64,000 bases of DNA from JBBQZU01 sp041749535 (GTDB lineage Bacteria > Bacteroidota > Bacteroidia > Flavobacteriales_D > Cryomorphaceae): NCBI GenBank assembly GCA_041749535.1, contig JBGTBE010000108.1:1-64000 (forward strand), in the 5' to 3' direction. Shown piece after piece: positions 50,443 to 59,550 of this stretch. Position numbers and translations under genes: made by a program. The notes beneath the pieces were generated by a model. It worked only from the letters and a program-made list of their open reading frames with translations, did not search any database and was not told the DNA's origin. Numbering within the stretch: the stretch's first letter is position 1; the number at the start of each line of letters is the position of its first letter.

Positions 50443-51378
50443 TTAAGAAACGATAAAATACTTACTGATTGACTGGTAATTGATGGCACTGTGAATTACA
50501 TCGGCAAAAAGATCAGCCACAGTGAGCACCTTTATTTTTGAATTGCTCTGCTTGAGCGGAATTGTATCAGTTACTATCAGTTCTTTTATGGCCGATTGCT
50601 CCAAGCGGTCATATGCGGGTCCCGAAAGAACTGCATGTGTGCAGATGGCGCGAACGCTTTTTGCGCCTTTATCCATCATCATATCGGCTGCTTTAGTGAG
50701 CGTTCCTGCAGTGTCGATAATATCATCTACCAGCAATACATCCTTACCCTCTATATCGCCTATCACAGTCATATTCTCAATTTCGTTGGCCACTTTCCTT
50801 TGCTTGTAGCAAATCGCCATGTCCACATTAAGATACTTTGCATAGGCATTCGCTCTTTTGGTACCCCCTGTATCTGGAGCGGCCATTACCAAGTTGCTGG
50901 TATCGAGAGAATCAATGTATGGTAGAAAAATAGACGATGCAAAAAGATGGTCTACAGGTACTTCAAAGAACCCTTGTATTTGGTCAGCATGCAAATCCAT
51001 TGTCATCACCCTGTCTACTCCGGCTGCAGTGAGCAGATTTGCAACCAATTTAGCCCCTATCGCAACTCTTGGTTTATCTTTCCTATCCTGCCGTGCAAAC
51101 CCGTAGTATGGAATAACCGCTACAATCTTGTTGGCCGATGCTCTTTTAGCGGCATCAACCAAAAGCAGTAATTCCATCAAGTTATCGGTAGGAGGCATCG
51201 TACTTTGAATGATGAAGACATCATTGCCGCGAATACTTTCCTCGTATGATATTTGGAATTCGCCATCACTGAAGCGCGAACGCTTCACATTGCCAAGTTC
51301 CTGCCCAAAAGCACGTGCTATTTTCGCTCCGAGAACCTCAGATGCACTTCCTGCAAATATTTTTACTGAACTGCTCAT
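50443..51378 (-). CDS. prs: Ribose-phosphate pyrophosphokinase Prs
   Basis: Prs makes PRPP from ribose 5-phosphate and ATP for nucleotide, His and Trp synthesis. I start it at the ATG at 51378 (MSSSVKIFAG), giving 311 residues, the normal length; the ATG at 51408 adds ten residues not expected in the family. It has FSDGEFQISYEESIRGNDVF, YYGFARQDRKDKPR, DLHADQIQGFF and the PRPP-binding VLLVDDIIDTAGTL. It heads the prs-rplY-pth unit. Confidence 0.96.
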   Translation of the reverse strand: MSSSVKIFAGSASEVLGAKIARAFGQELGNVKRSRFSDGEFQISYEESIRGNDVFIIQSTMPPTDNLMELLLLVDAAKRASANKIVAVIPYYGFARQDRKDKPRVAIGAKLVANLLTAAGVDRVMTMDLHADQIQGFFEVPVDHLFASSIFLPYIDSLDTSNLVMAAPDTGGTKRANAYAKYLNVDMAICYKQRKVANEIENMTVIGDIEGKDVLLVDDIIDTAGTLTKAADMMMDKGAKSVRAICTHAVLSGPAYDRLEQSAIKELIVTDTIPLKQSNSKIKVLTVADLFADVIHSAINYQSISKYFIVS

Positions 51379-51475
51379 CAGACAATAGACCCCATAAAAG
51401 GGCTGCAAAGCTAAGGATTATACTCTTGTATACCAAGCACGCTGAAAACCTTTTGATCCGCACGCCGAATTTTCC

Positions 51476-51505
51476 TTGCTTAGCATCTTAGAATATTTAA
51501 TTTTG
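51476..51505 (+). promoter_or_regulatory. Consensus promoter of tRNA-Leu(CAA)
   Basis: TTG at 51476-51478, a 19-base spacer and TAATTTTG at 51498-51505 match the Bacteroidota consensus. The box ends 21 bases before the mature tRNA, the same distance as for the tRNA-like RNA at 20.5 kb. Confidence 0.65.
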
Positions 51506-51526
51506 CGCTCCATTACAATGGGCCTT

Positions 51527-51610
51527 GCCCGGGTGGCGGAACTGGTAGACGCGCTGGATTCAAAATCCTGTTCTGGCAACGGAGTGTGGGTTCGATTCCC
51601 ACCCCGGGTA
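51527..51610 (+). tRNA. tRNA-Leu (anticodon CAA)
   Basis: Class II tRNA decoding UUG. The acceptor GCCCGGG pairs with CCCGGGT at the 3' end, with a G-U first pair. The D-arm has GGTAGAC, the anticodon loop is TTCAAAA with CAA at 34-36, the variable arm is of normal length, and the T-arm is GTGGG-TTCGATT-CCCAC. The discriminator is A. No proper CCA directly follows it. A strong terminator lies just downstream. Confidence 0.96.
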
Positions 51611-51615
51611 CACCA

Positions 51616-51652
51616 AACGGGGGATGTGTTAGCACATTCCCCGTTTTTTTTT
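51616..51652 (+). terminator. Intrinsic terminator of tRNA-Leu
   Basis: An 11-bp stem (51618-51628 with 51633-51643, one G-T pair) and a TTAG loop are followed by nine T. This fits a rho-independent terminator directly after the tRNA. Confidence 0.92.
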
Positions 51653-51711
51653 GTTCCAATAATTTAACTAATCCATTGAGAAAGGTGGTGTTTCATCATT
51701 TCCCTTTGGTG

Positions 51712-51719
51712 TACCTTTG
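51712..51719 (+). promoter_or_regulatory. -7 box immediately before the dCMP deaminase gene
   Basis: TACCTTTG matches TAnnTTTG and ends 8 bases before the ATG at 51728, again implying almost no leader. No TTG sits at the expected upstream distance. Confidence 0.45.
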
Positions 51720-51727
51720 ATCTCCAA

Positions 51728-52201
51728 ATGATTGCAGACGGGTCTCTGACATATGCCAATAATGAAAAGCAACTGCGCTATGATGTTGCCTATTTGCGAA
51801 TGGCAAGAGAATGGAGCAAACTTTCTCACTGCAATCGTAAAAAAGTGGGTAGCATCATCGTAAAAAATGGCATGATTATTAGCGATGGATACAATGGCAC
51901 TCCCTCCGGCTTTTTGAATAATTGTGAAGACGAAAATGGGCAAACGCATTGGTATGTCTTGCATGCTGAAGCAAATGCCATATCGAAAGTGGCGAGAAGT
52001 ACGAACAATGCCGAGAATTCTACGTTGTACCTCACACTTTCACCGTGCAAGGATTGCAGTAAAATGATTCTGCAGGTTGGAATAAAAAGGGTTGTTTTCG
52101 CCCAGCTTTATAAAGATGGCGCAGGCATAACTTTACTTCAGGAAGCTGGTATAAGTGTGGAACATATTCCTTTTGAAGAAGATGAATCAAAATCAAAATA
52201 G
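51728..52201 (+). CDS. dCMP deaminase (ComEB-like cytidine/deoxycytidylate deaminase)
   Basis: A zinc-dependent deaminase converting dCMP to dUMP for dTTP synthesis. The 157-residue protein has the HAEANAIS motif (zinc His and catalytic Glu) and PCKDCSK with the two zinc Cys. The N-terminal R-E-W-S-K-L-S-H-C-N-R-K-K-V-G-S segment and the GYNGTPSGF loop are typical of the dCMP deaminase/ComEB group. Its 3' end overlaps the start of the S41 peptidase gene by 20 bases, so they are probably cotranscribed. Confidence 0.9.
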   Translation: MIADGSLTYANNEKQLRYDVAYLRMAREWSKLSHCNRKKVGSIIVKNGMIISDGYNGTPSGFLNNCEDENGQTHWYVLHAEANAISKVARSTNNAENSTLYLTLSPCKDCSKMILQVGIKRVVFAQLYKDGAGITLLQEAGISVEHIPFEEDESKSK

Positions 52202-53825
52202 AAGCAAGCTTACCATCTACTATCCTCTATTTCTAGCGGGAATGTTGGTATTGGGAATATACATCGGAAGCTATTTCAGTGATGGATCTCGAAATGGATT
52301 CTTGATAACTCAACGTTCAGTAAACAGCGCAGACAAGATTGCTCAAATCATCAATTATATCGATGACCAGTATGTTGATTCTGTAGCTAGAAATGCCCTG
52401 ATTGATAAAGCCATCGCCGCAATTCTAGAAGGCTTAGATCCGCATTCGTACTATATTTCTTCAGAAGAATTAGCGGCATTTACTGAGCCTTTGGAAGGAA
52501 ATTTCGATGGCATAGGCGTAGAATTTCTTATTCAGAACGACACAGTTCGTGTTGTGGCTGCCATTGAAGGTGGCCCAAGTGAAAAAGTGGGAATTCAACC
52601 CGGCGATAAGATATTAAATGTGGACGGTGAGAAGATTGCCGGAATTGGAATTACCAATGAAGCTGTAGTGAGCAAGCTCAAAGGACCCGGCGGCACACAT
52701 GTGAAAGTGGGCATTCTTCGCAAACAAGATTCACTTCAATTTGAGATCACGAGGGGTACTATTCCATTGAACAGTGTGGCTGCATCGATGATGCTAAATG
52801 AAAATCAAGGGTTTATTAAAGTCTCCCGTTTTGCCCGAAATACCTATGAAGAGTTCATGACCCATGCCGCATCGCTGGAGAAACAAGGAATGACTGAACT
52901 CATTCTGGACCTCAGAGGCAACGGCGGGGGGTATTTAACCGCCGCTGTACAGATTACAGAAGAGTTCTTGCAGAAAGGTCAGCTTATAGTCTATACTGAG
53001 GGCAAAGCCAGCCCCAGAAAATCATATTTTGCTCAAAAAAAGGGTAAGTACTCCGCTATGACCCTTGCAGTGCTTATAAACGAGGGGTCGGCTTCTGCAT
53101 CTGAGATTCTAGCAGGTGCAATTCAGGACAATGATAGGGGCATTATTGTCGGGCGAAGATCATTTGGAAAAGGACTTGTTCAAGAGCATCTAAACCTTCG
53201 CGACAATTCCGCCCTTAGACTCACTGTGGCAAGGTATTACACCCCAACCGGACGAAGTATCCAAAAGCCTTATGGAAGCGAGATCGAATATGAAGATGAC
53301 TATGAAAGCCGCTACATTCATGGCGAGTTATCTAGTGCTGACAGCATTCATTTCAGCGATTCATTGAAGTACACCACTCCTGGTGGCAGAATCGTATATG
53401 GTGGCGGTGGGATCATGCCCGACATCTTTGTTGGACTCGATACTGTTGGAGCATCTCACTATCTAAATCAGGTGAGCTATTTAGGCGTACTCAATCAGTT
53501 TGGATTCGATTTCGCTGACAAAAACAGGGACGAACTGATGAAATATAACTCTTTAAAGAATTTTGTCTCCAACTGGGAAGCAGGTCCGAATGTGGTGGTT
53601 GCTTTCACTACATATGCATCATCTGAAGGTATCCCTGCCGACTCCATCGGCATCAAACAATCTATGTTCACTTTGAAGTTGAGGATTAAAGCATACATCG
53701 CTCGTAACCTGTGGGGCAATGACGGGTATTACGCCATTATGAACCAGGACGACAATGTATTAAAGGAAGCAAAGGTTGCGCTCTCCACCACTGATAAGAT
53801 CACATTACTTCCTTCGGAAAATTAG
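52182..53825 (+). CDS. S41-family C-terminal processing peptidase (second copy)
   Basis: A membrane-anchored periplasmic protease of the tail-specific/CtpA type. From the ATG at 52182 a signal anchor (about 10-30) is followed by the N-terminal helical part, a PDZ domain (about 85-165, with GPSEKVGIQPGDKILNVDG) and the S41 core. Catalytic Ser is in INEGSASASEIL and Lys in RRSFGKGLVQ. A frame from 52155 would add nine residues of no clear value. It overlaps the dCMP deaminase gene by 20 bases. It is similar in plan to the gene at 35147, so the genome has at least two. Confidence 0.92.
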   Translation: MNQNQNRSKLTIYYPLFLAGMLVLGIYIGSYFSDGSRNGFLITQRSVNSADKIAQIINYIDDQYVDSVARNALIDKAIAAILEGLDPHSYYISSEELAAFTEPLEGNFDGIGVEFLIQNDTVRVVAAIEGGPSEKVGIQPGDKILNVDGEKIAGIGITNEAVVSKLKGPGGTHVKVGILRKQDSLQFEITRGTIPLNSVAASMMLNENQGFIKVSRFARNTYEEFMTHAASLEKQGMTELILDLRGNGGGYLTAAVQITEEFLQKGQLIVYTEGKASPRKSYFAQKKGKYSAMTLAVLINEGSASASEILAGAIQDNDRGIIVGRRSFGKGLVQEHLNLRDNSALRLTVARYYTPTGRSIQKPYGSEIEYEDDYESRYIHGELSSADSIHFSDSLKYTTPGGRIVYGGGGIMPDIFVGLDTVGASHYLNQVSYLGVLNQFGFDFADKNRDELMKYNSLKNFVSNWEAGPNVVVAFTTYASSEGIPADSIGIKQSMFTLKLRIKAYIARNLWGNDGYYAIMNQDDNVLKEAKVALSTTDKITLLPSEN

Positions 53826-53886
53826 CGTTGATAGAGAACCCATGCGCACCTTCCCAACATAGTGAAGCAGTTGACAAGAAGGATGT

Positions 53887-54678
53887 TTACTGAACCACAA
53901 ACCAATTGTTCAACAAGTTCTCCTTGTTGTACTTCATTTCAGTTCCGGTGATATGATCAATAATGTGCTTACCGGCTGAGCTCACAATCGCGTGTCCAGC
54001 AGCAGTATCCCACTCCATGGTTGGCGCAAATCTTGGATACACGTCCGCTACTCCTTCAGCTACAAGGCAAATCTTGATACTACTTCCCATTGACACTACT
54101 TCAAAATCACCGTGCTCCTTGCGTAAAGTTTCGAAAAACACTTCCGTTTCGGGACTCATATGTGAACGGCTTCCAACTGCGGTGAATGTTCTACCAGCAT
54201 TACTTTTTGGCAAAGGTGTAGCGCTTGCAGCCAGTTCATCAGGATCATAGCTAGCAAGTTCAGCGTCAAGTTGTATCATAAACGCTCCCCAACCAATAAT
54301 TCCGAAGTACATTGTTTTCTTCACGGGAACATAAATAACCCCAGCCACAGATACCCCATTCTCAATCAAGGCAATATTCACAGTAAACTCTCCATTCCGT
54401 TTGATGAACTCCTTCGTTCCATCCAATGGATCTACCATCCAGAATTGATGCCAACCGCTTCGCTCTTCATAGGGTATCGTTCTACCTTCCTCACTCAAAA
54501 CTGGAAGACCTGATTCATCAAGAATCTCAGTTATCCTCCTATTCGCTCTTTTATCAGCCAGGGTAAGTGGCGACTTGTCGTCCTTCGTCTCAACCGCAAA
54601 ATCTGAATTATAAACATCCATAATCTCTACCCCCCCCAAATACGCCGCCTCTAACGCTTTTTTAAGTAACTTTTTCAT
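53887..54678 (-). CDS. cysQ: 3'(2'),5'-bisphosphate nucleotidase CysQ
   Basis: CysQ hydrolyses PAP, the by-product of PAPS-dependent sulfation and reduction, to AMP. Starting at the ATG at 54678 the protein has 263 residues; the ATG at 54720 adds 14 unconserved residues. Metal-binding motifs of the inositol phosphatase fold are present: LSEEG (about 68), DPLDGTKEFI (about 90) and MEWDTAAGHAI. It lies divergent to a polysaccharide locus that includes three sulfotransferases, which suits a role in removing their PAP (inference). Confidence 0.93.
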   Translation of the reverse strand: MKKLLKKALEAAYLGGVEIMDVYNSDFAVETKDDKSPLTLADKRANRRITEILDESGLPVLSEEGRTIPYEERSGWHQFWMVDPLDGTKEFIKRNGEFTVNIALIENGVSVAGVIYVPVKKTMYFGIIGWGAFMIQLDAELASYDPDELAASATPLPKSNAGRTFTAVGSRSHMSPETEVFFETLRKEHGDFEVVSMGSSIKICLVAEGVADVYPRFAPTMEWDTAAGHAIVSSAGKHIIDHITGTEMKYNKENLLNNWFVVQ

Positions 54679-55129
54679 GAATTCGTTTATTTTGAAGTGG
54701 CAAATATTGAGAAAATTCAAGCGTTTAGGGCAATATTTTTTGTCTCTAGCTTTGATGTGAGCCGTGCAAGAAATTTCAGTGATTCATATTTGCTTGCTCT
54801 ACAGACTATTATACTCCAATTATAATTCCTTTCGGCTTATCTGGCAGGCTTGTCCCAAAAATATCCAACTACTTGATCACAGAACCAAAAAGCATTTAGT
54901 TTTGTGCAAAATTTACCAAGTTCGCATAGTATTGATTCTCAACTACCGCTGCTAAAACTTGGAAACATTTTAATGACACAAAGTATGTAACCAAAACTCA
55001 ATCATAAACGAATACATGAACACCTTGGCTATAATATCTAATTTACGCTGAAGTGTTCATAAAAACCGAATGACACAGTCTGAAAATCAACACTTACTTA
55101 CATCTTTGACAAACTAATCAAGCCCCTTA
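54679..55129. other. 451-base gap between cysQ and the polysaccharide locus
   Basis: No gene is supported here. It should hold divergent promoters for cysQ and the polysaccharide genes. Visible structure: a hairpin ATGAACAC (55016-55023) with GTGTTCAT (55053-55060) ahead of the export gene, and CATCTTTG near 55102, a one-mismatch -7 box. The region is AT-rich with no repeats of note. Confidence 0.5.
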
Positions 55130-55921
55130 ATGAAAGTTTTTAAAAGACTTATTCCCCTTTTTATTCTTGGAGCCCTTATGGGATCCTGTATTTCAAACAA
55201 GAAGATCGTTTATGTGCAGGACTATTCAAAGGATAAACCTCACTTATATCTTGCTGACACAACATTCTTAGCTCCTGCTATTGACTACCGTCTGCAGCAG
55301 GGTGACATAGTGTACTTTAAATCTGAGCACCCTGAAGTTTCCAAAATGTTTGGTGGTGCAGACAACGCTTATATGGCCGAAACCAGGGTTATTCAAGCAC
55401 TGCCTGTACTTGCTGGCTATACTATCGATGAAAATGGTGAAGTAGAGTTCCCAATTATAGGCAAAGTAGCCCTGGCAGGCAAAGATATTTTTGAAGCAGA
55501 AAAGATTGTAGATGCAGAAGCTGCAAAGTACTTTATAGAGCCCGCAGTGCGCTTATTTATGCTCAACTACTTTGTAACAATATTAGGTGAAGTAAACAGG
55601 CCTGGAAGGTATCCTGTGTACAACCACCGAATTAATATTTTCGAAGCTATGGGTTATGCAAATGATGCGACCGACTTTGCATCTCGCGAAGAGATTAAGG
55701 TAATTAGAAACAGGGAAGGAAAAAACCATTTGTACCACATTGATCTTACGGATCAGAATATACTGGCTTCTGAAGCATTCTACCTACAGCCCAATGACAT
55801 TGTTCTTGTGAAACCCCAAAGAAGAAAGAAATACGCTACACGCGATATTCAAAACGTCTACAATGGTTTGGCTCTTGTAATTTCAGCGGCTACTCTTTAT
55901 CTACTCATAACCAAAGAATAA
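55130..55921 (+). CDS. Polysaccharide export lipoprotein (Wza-like, SLBB)
   Basis: An outer-membrane export channel component. A lipoprotein signal peptide ends in LMGSC (Cys near 20). It is followed by the polysaccharide export domain (about 47-135, with YRLQQGDIVYFKS and GYTIDENGEVEFPIIGKV) and an SLBB-type domain (about 145-225, with VTILGEVNRPGRYPVYNHRINIFEAMG). A C-terminal hydrophobic helix (about 242-260) may cross the outer membrane, as in Wza. It heads a run with the Wzc-like protein one base later. Confidence 0.93.
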   Translation: MKVFKRLIPLFILGALMGSCISNKKIVYVQDYSKDKPHLYLADTTFLAPAIDYRLQQGDIVYFKSEHPEVSKMFGGADNAYMAETRVIQALPVLAGYTIDENGEVEFPIIGKVALAGKDIFEAEKIVDAEAAKYFIEPAVRLFMLNYFVTILGEVNRPGRYPVYNHRINIFEAMGYANDATDFASREEIKVIRNREGKNHLYHIDLTDQNILASEAFYLQPNDIVLVKPQRRKKYATRDIQNVYNGLALVISAATLYLLITKE

Positions 55922-55922
55922 G

Positions 55923-58325
55923 ATGATCAACGAAAGAGACTTCATAAGGAAGGAAGAAATAGATTTTAGAAGAATCTTCAATCGATATTTTAGGAGCTGG
56001 CCAATCATTGCTGCCTCTATTGGTTTCGTGTTTCTTTTAGGGGTTATTTTTCTACTAACAGTCCCTCCAATCTTCAGCATCAAATCGACCATAGTCATAG
56101 ACAAGCCTTTTGGTCCAACAGATCCAACGGTAGTAGTAAACCGCATGGTCACTATTCCCAAAATGGATGACTTCTACTACAACAATCAAAAAATTAGTTT
56201 CAGAAGTGTTCCTCATGTGAAAGAAGCCTTGAAAAGAATGGGCACTATCAGTTACTTCAAAACTGGTCTTTTTAACAAGGAGCTATATAAGAACACGCCA
56301 TTTATAGTGGAAGTAGACTCTATTTATAACACTTTTGAAAGGCACAAAACTCCATACAACACACCGTTCTACCTCAGCTTTTTGGGGGATAATAAGTTTT
56401 CTTTAGAAGCAGAAGGTGAATTTCCGGTTACTCAAATGGAGTTTTCGATTGAAGACGAAATAACCTTTGGCGACTGGATAGAATTAAATGGGTTTAGATT
56501 CAGGGTACTTCAGGCTGACACGATCGCAAATCCACTAATTGCGACACTCAATGATACAGAAGAAGACGACTATTTCTTTGTGCTGGGATTCATCGATGAT
56601 ATGGTCAGAGACTATATAGATGCAATGGAAATAGCTGCCGAAGAACTTGAGTCTTCAGCGTTTGGTGTAGAAATGACGGGAAGTGCATACCAAAGACCAA
56701 TTGATTTTCTGAATCTTTTGGGAGAAGTTTTTATAGAAAATCACCTCAAGCGCAAAAAGGTAGCTCTCGAGAACTCTATCGACTTTTTGAAATCGGAAAT
56801 GAGCCAATTGAATTCTGAGATGGAAAACCAGGAAATGGAGATAGAAATCTTCAAATCTTCTAATAGTGTTACAGGTCTTACGGGAGAATCAGTGATTCTA
56901 TTTGAAACAACTGTCAAGCTTGAAAACAATAAGGTAAGCTATCTCGTCAATGATCAGTATTTCACGTACTTAAGGAAATACCTTGAAGAAAAAACAGATT
57001 TCAGCGAACTCATTTCACCACAAGTATTTGGTATACGAGACGAGCTTATGATTAAACTCACAGAAGAGCTTATACAGCTTCAGCAAGATAAGGATCGTAT
57101 CCTGGAACAAGGAAATGAATCAAACCCTTTATACGACCGAATCAACACAAGAATTCAGGCAAATAGGGCTACCTTATTGAAAACCGTTGAAGGCTTTCAA
57201 AAAAACAACAAATTGATGCTCGAAAATCTCGATAAACGGATCTCCGATGTAGACGAGAGCATGAAGGATATGCCAGCACTACAACGTCAGTTGGCTAGAT
57301 TAGAAAGGAGCTACAAGATGAATGCTGGTCTATACGAATCTCTTTCAAACCGCAAAGCTGAAGCAGAAATTGCCCTTGTGGCTATAGGGCCAGACTACCT
57401 TATTGTAGAACCGGCTCACTTAACAGATTATGACCCTATTTTCCCAACCGCATTGCTAACCCTACTCGGTGCTTTCGTAATCGGATTCCTTATCGCATTC
57501 GTGATTATTACTTCCCGTTGGGCTTTCAATAATGGGATTGATGATGAAAGTGATCTTGAAAAATTCGCGCCAAGCATTCCCTACTCCGGAAACGTGTATT
57601 TCACCAATGTTGACTCTTCTAAGAAGTTGCTTGAGTACCCAGATTCTCAAACTTCTCAGCAACTTGGTACCATCTTCTACAACTTGAAAACTGCCTCAAA
57701 TAATGGAAATACTTTTGCAATAAGTTCGTACAAAGAAAAAGAAGGCAAAACCTTCATTGCAACCATGCTCGCAACCAAATCAGCCATGCTGGGTTATAAA
57801 ACCCTTCTGGTTGATTGTAATGTCAAAAATCCAGAAAGCAGCAAGCACTTTCAAGTAAGTATGGGAACCAATTTGCGCGAGGTGCTCCAAAGCAACATGA
57901 AGCCATCTGAGGCACTTCAGTCTACTGGAATACAGAACCTCGATTTTGTAACAGTCGGTAAGGACTTCTTGCTCAATGACAGGGTGGCGAAAATACTGAT
58001 AAAGGCTATTGATGAATTAAAAACAAGATATGATTACGTATTCATTGACAATTCGCCTATAAGCCGTGTAAGTGAAAGTGTAGACATACTGAGCTATGCT
58101 GACCTCACTCTCCTATGTTCACGTAGAAACCACACCACGAATGATAACATCGCTGCACTGGAGCAATTGACTCAAAAAGGTATCCTTCGAAAGTGTGTGA
58201 TCATGCTTACTGAAAATTTCCCACTGGAAATGAGTCTCAGACTGAAAACAAAGAAAAATGCTTATGTGCGCGATATGCCGAAAGGTATTGTGGGCACTAT
58301 AAAGTACATCTATAACAGGATATAA
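55923..58325 (+). CDS. Wzc-like chain-length/tyrosine-kinase protein with degenerate kinase motifs
   Basis: A co-polymerase that controls polysaccharide length and export. Two helices flank a periplasmic Wzz domain: one at about 32-55, the second at about 505-528, with coiled coil in between (about 270-330 and 400-475). The cytoplasmic BY-kinase-like domain runs from about 565. Walker A reads SYKEKEGKTF, where the family has PGEGK, and Walker A' is LLVDCNVKNP, where DxDxR is usual. Walker B (FIDNSP) is normal. Only three Tyr are in the last 25 residues, so the tyrosine cluster is weak. Kinase activity is doubtful. It is followed by a glycosyltransferase. Confidence 0.88.
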   Translation: MINERDFIRKEEIDFRRIFNRYFRSWPIIAASIGFVFLLGVIFLLTVPPIFSIKSTIVIDKPFGPTDPTVVVNRMVTIPKMDDFYYNNQKISFRSVPHVKEALKRMGTISYFKTGLFNKELYKNTPFIVEVDSIYNTFERHKTPYNTPFYLSFLGDNKFSLEAEGEFPVTQMEFSIEDEITFGDWIELNGFRFRVLQADTIANPLIATLNDTEEDDYFFVLGFIDDMVRDYIDAMEIAAEELESSAFGVEMTGSAYQRPIDFLNLLGEVFIENHLKRKKVALENSIDFLKSEMSQLNSEMENQEMEIEIFKSSNSVTGLTGESVILFETTVKLENNKVSYLVNDQYFTYLRKYLEEKTDFSELISPQVFGIRDELMIKLTEELIQLQQDKDRILEQGNESNPLYDRINTRIQANRATLLKTVEGFQKNNKLMLENLDKRISDVDESMKDMPALQRQLARLERSYKMNAGLYESLSNRKAEAEIALVAIGPDYLIVEPAHLTDYDPIFPTALLTLLGAFVIGFLIAFVIITSRWAFNNGIDDESDLEKFAPSIPYSGNVYFTNVDSSKKLLEYPDSQTSQQLGTIFYNLKTASNNGNTFAISSYKEKEGKTFIATMLATKSAMLGYKTLLVDCNVKNPESSKHFQVSMGTNLREVLQSNMKPSEALQSTGIQNLDFVTVGKDFLLNDRVAKILIKAIDELKTRYDYVFIDNSPISRVSESVDILSYADLTLLCSRRNHTTNDNIAALEQLTQKGILRKCVIMLTENFPLEMSLRLKTKKNAYVRDMPKGIVGTIKYIYNRI

Positions 58326-58332
58326 CACACAA

Positions 58333-59541
58333 GTGCGCAAGCGCAAAATACTTTTTCTAACCACCCAACTTCCGTACCCACCGGTAAGTGGAGGCGTGAT
58401 AAAAACCTGGAGACTTGTAAACCATTGGGCGGTACAAGCAGATTTAAAGGTACTAACCCTACTGAAGAATGATGACGCTGAAATGGTTGGTTCTTTCCTG
58501 AGTAATCTCAATGGGAGAATCGAATTTAAAGGAATTGAATTTCAGAAAGAACGCACGGCTCTTAACCTGCTTAAAAGTTACCTGGCTTCGTCCACATTGA
58601 ACGTGTATCGCAATGCTACACGAAAGATGGGTGATGCTGTAAATGCCTGGTCTCGCGATGCAGAGATCATCTTTATAGACCATTATGAAATGGGGCAATA
58701 TGTGCCAGCCGGGTTCCGTGGAAAAGTGATTTTGCATGAGCACAATGCAGAATATGTGATGTGGAAACGCCTTGCAGAGATAGAATCAAATCCGCTGAAG
58801 CGATTGATTTTAAATCTCGAAGCGCGGAGAATAGGCCGCACTGAAATAAAATATATCGAAAGAAGCGACAAAACATTGGCCGCACCGAACGACAGAGATG
58901 AATTGGTAAAAATAGGTGCTAGCCTCGCCAAATTCGAAACAACCTATCATCTAGGAGAAGATGAAATGCTCAGTTGGCCAAACGTTGCATTTCATGAAAC
59001 GGATGAGAATATTCTCTTTGTGGGAACTTTGACTTGGGAAGCAAATATTGACGGGCTGCTGTGGTGGTTTGAAGAGGTATGGCCAAAAGTAAAAGCTCAA
59101 AATAACCGGGTGTCTTTAACCATTATCGGCAAGAATCCTGACCATAGGATTTTAGAAGCTACCCGAGGAGACGCTCGGGTAAAAATAGCAGGATTTGTAG
59201 AAGACCTGAGGCCATATTATGACAAAGGCCGAGTTTTCATTGTTCCTTTAAGGTTTGGGAGCGGCATAAAAGTAAAGTTGCTAAATGCAATGTACAGAGG
59301 TATACCAACCGTTACTACTTCCATAGGTACCGAAGGGTTGGAGTTGGAAAGCGGTAAGGAACTGTATTACACATCGGATCCCGAAAAGTTCGGCCAAGAT
59401 GTGCTCACCTTGCTCAGCAATGAGGACAGATGGACCATGATGAGAGATGCAAGTAGACTAAAAGCCAAAGAGTACAGTTGGGATGCGCTATTAAAAGCAC
59501 ATGATGATTTAATTGAGAATATCCTGGAACATTCCAAATGA
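58333..59541 (+). CDS. Glycosyltransferase family 4/1 (GT-B)
   Basis: It adds a sugar in assembly of the surface polysaccharide. The 402-residue protein starts at a GTG with LFLTTQLPYPPVSGGVIKTW, the Gly-rich acceptor-binding loop. The C-terminal half has ILFVGTLTWEANIDGLLWW, FIVPLRFGSGIKVKLLNAM and the Glu-rich donor site of retaining GT-B enzymes. It follows the Wzc-like gene by seven bases, so it is likely in the same transcript, and converges with the WecG/TagA-type gene ten bases later. The sugar is unknown. Confidence 0.88.
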   Translation: MRKRKILFLTTQLPYPPVSGGVIKTWRLVNHWAVQADLKVLTLLKNDDAEMVGSFLSNLNGRIEFKGIEFQKERTALNLLKSYLASSTLNVYRNATRKMGDAVNAWSRDAEIIFIDHYEMGQYVPAGFRGKVILHEHNAEYVMWKRLAEIESNPLKRLILNLEARRIGRTEIKYIERSDKTLAAPNDRDELVKIGASLAKFETTYHLGEDEMLSWPNVAFHETDENILFVGTLTWEANIDGLLWWFEEVWPKVKAQNNRVSLTIIGKNPDHRILEATRGDARVKIAGFVEDLRPYYDKGRVFIVPLRFGSGIKVKLLNAMYRGIPTVTTSIGTEGLELESGKELYYTSDPEKFGQDVLTLLSNEDRWTMMRDASRLKAKEYSWDALLKAHDDLIENILEHSK

Positions 59542-59550
59542 TAATTGGGT

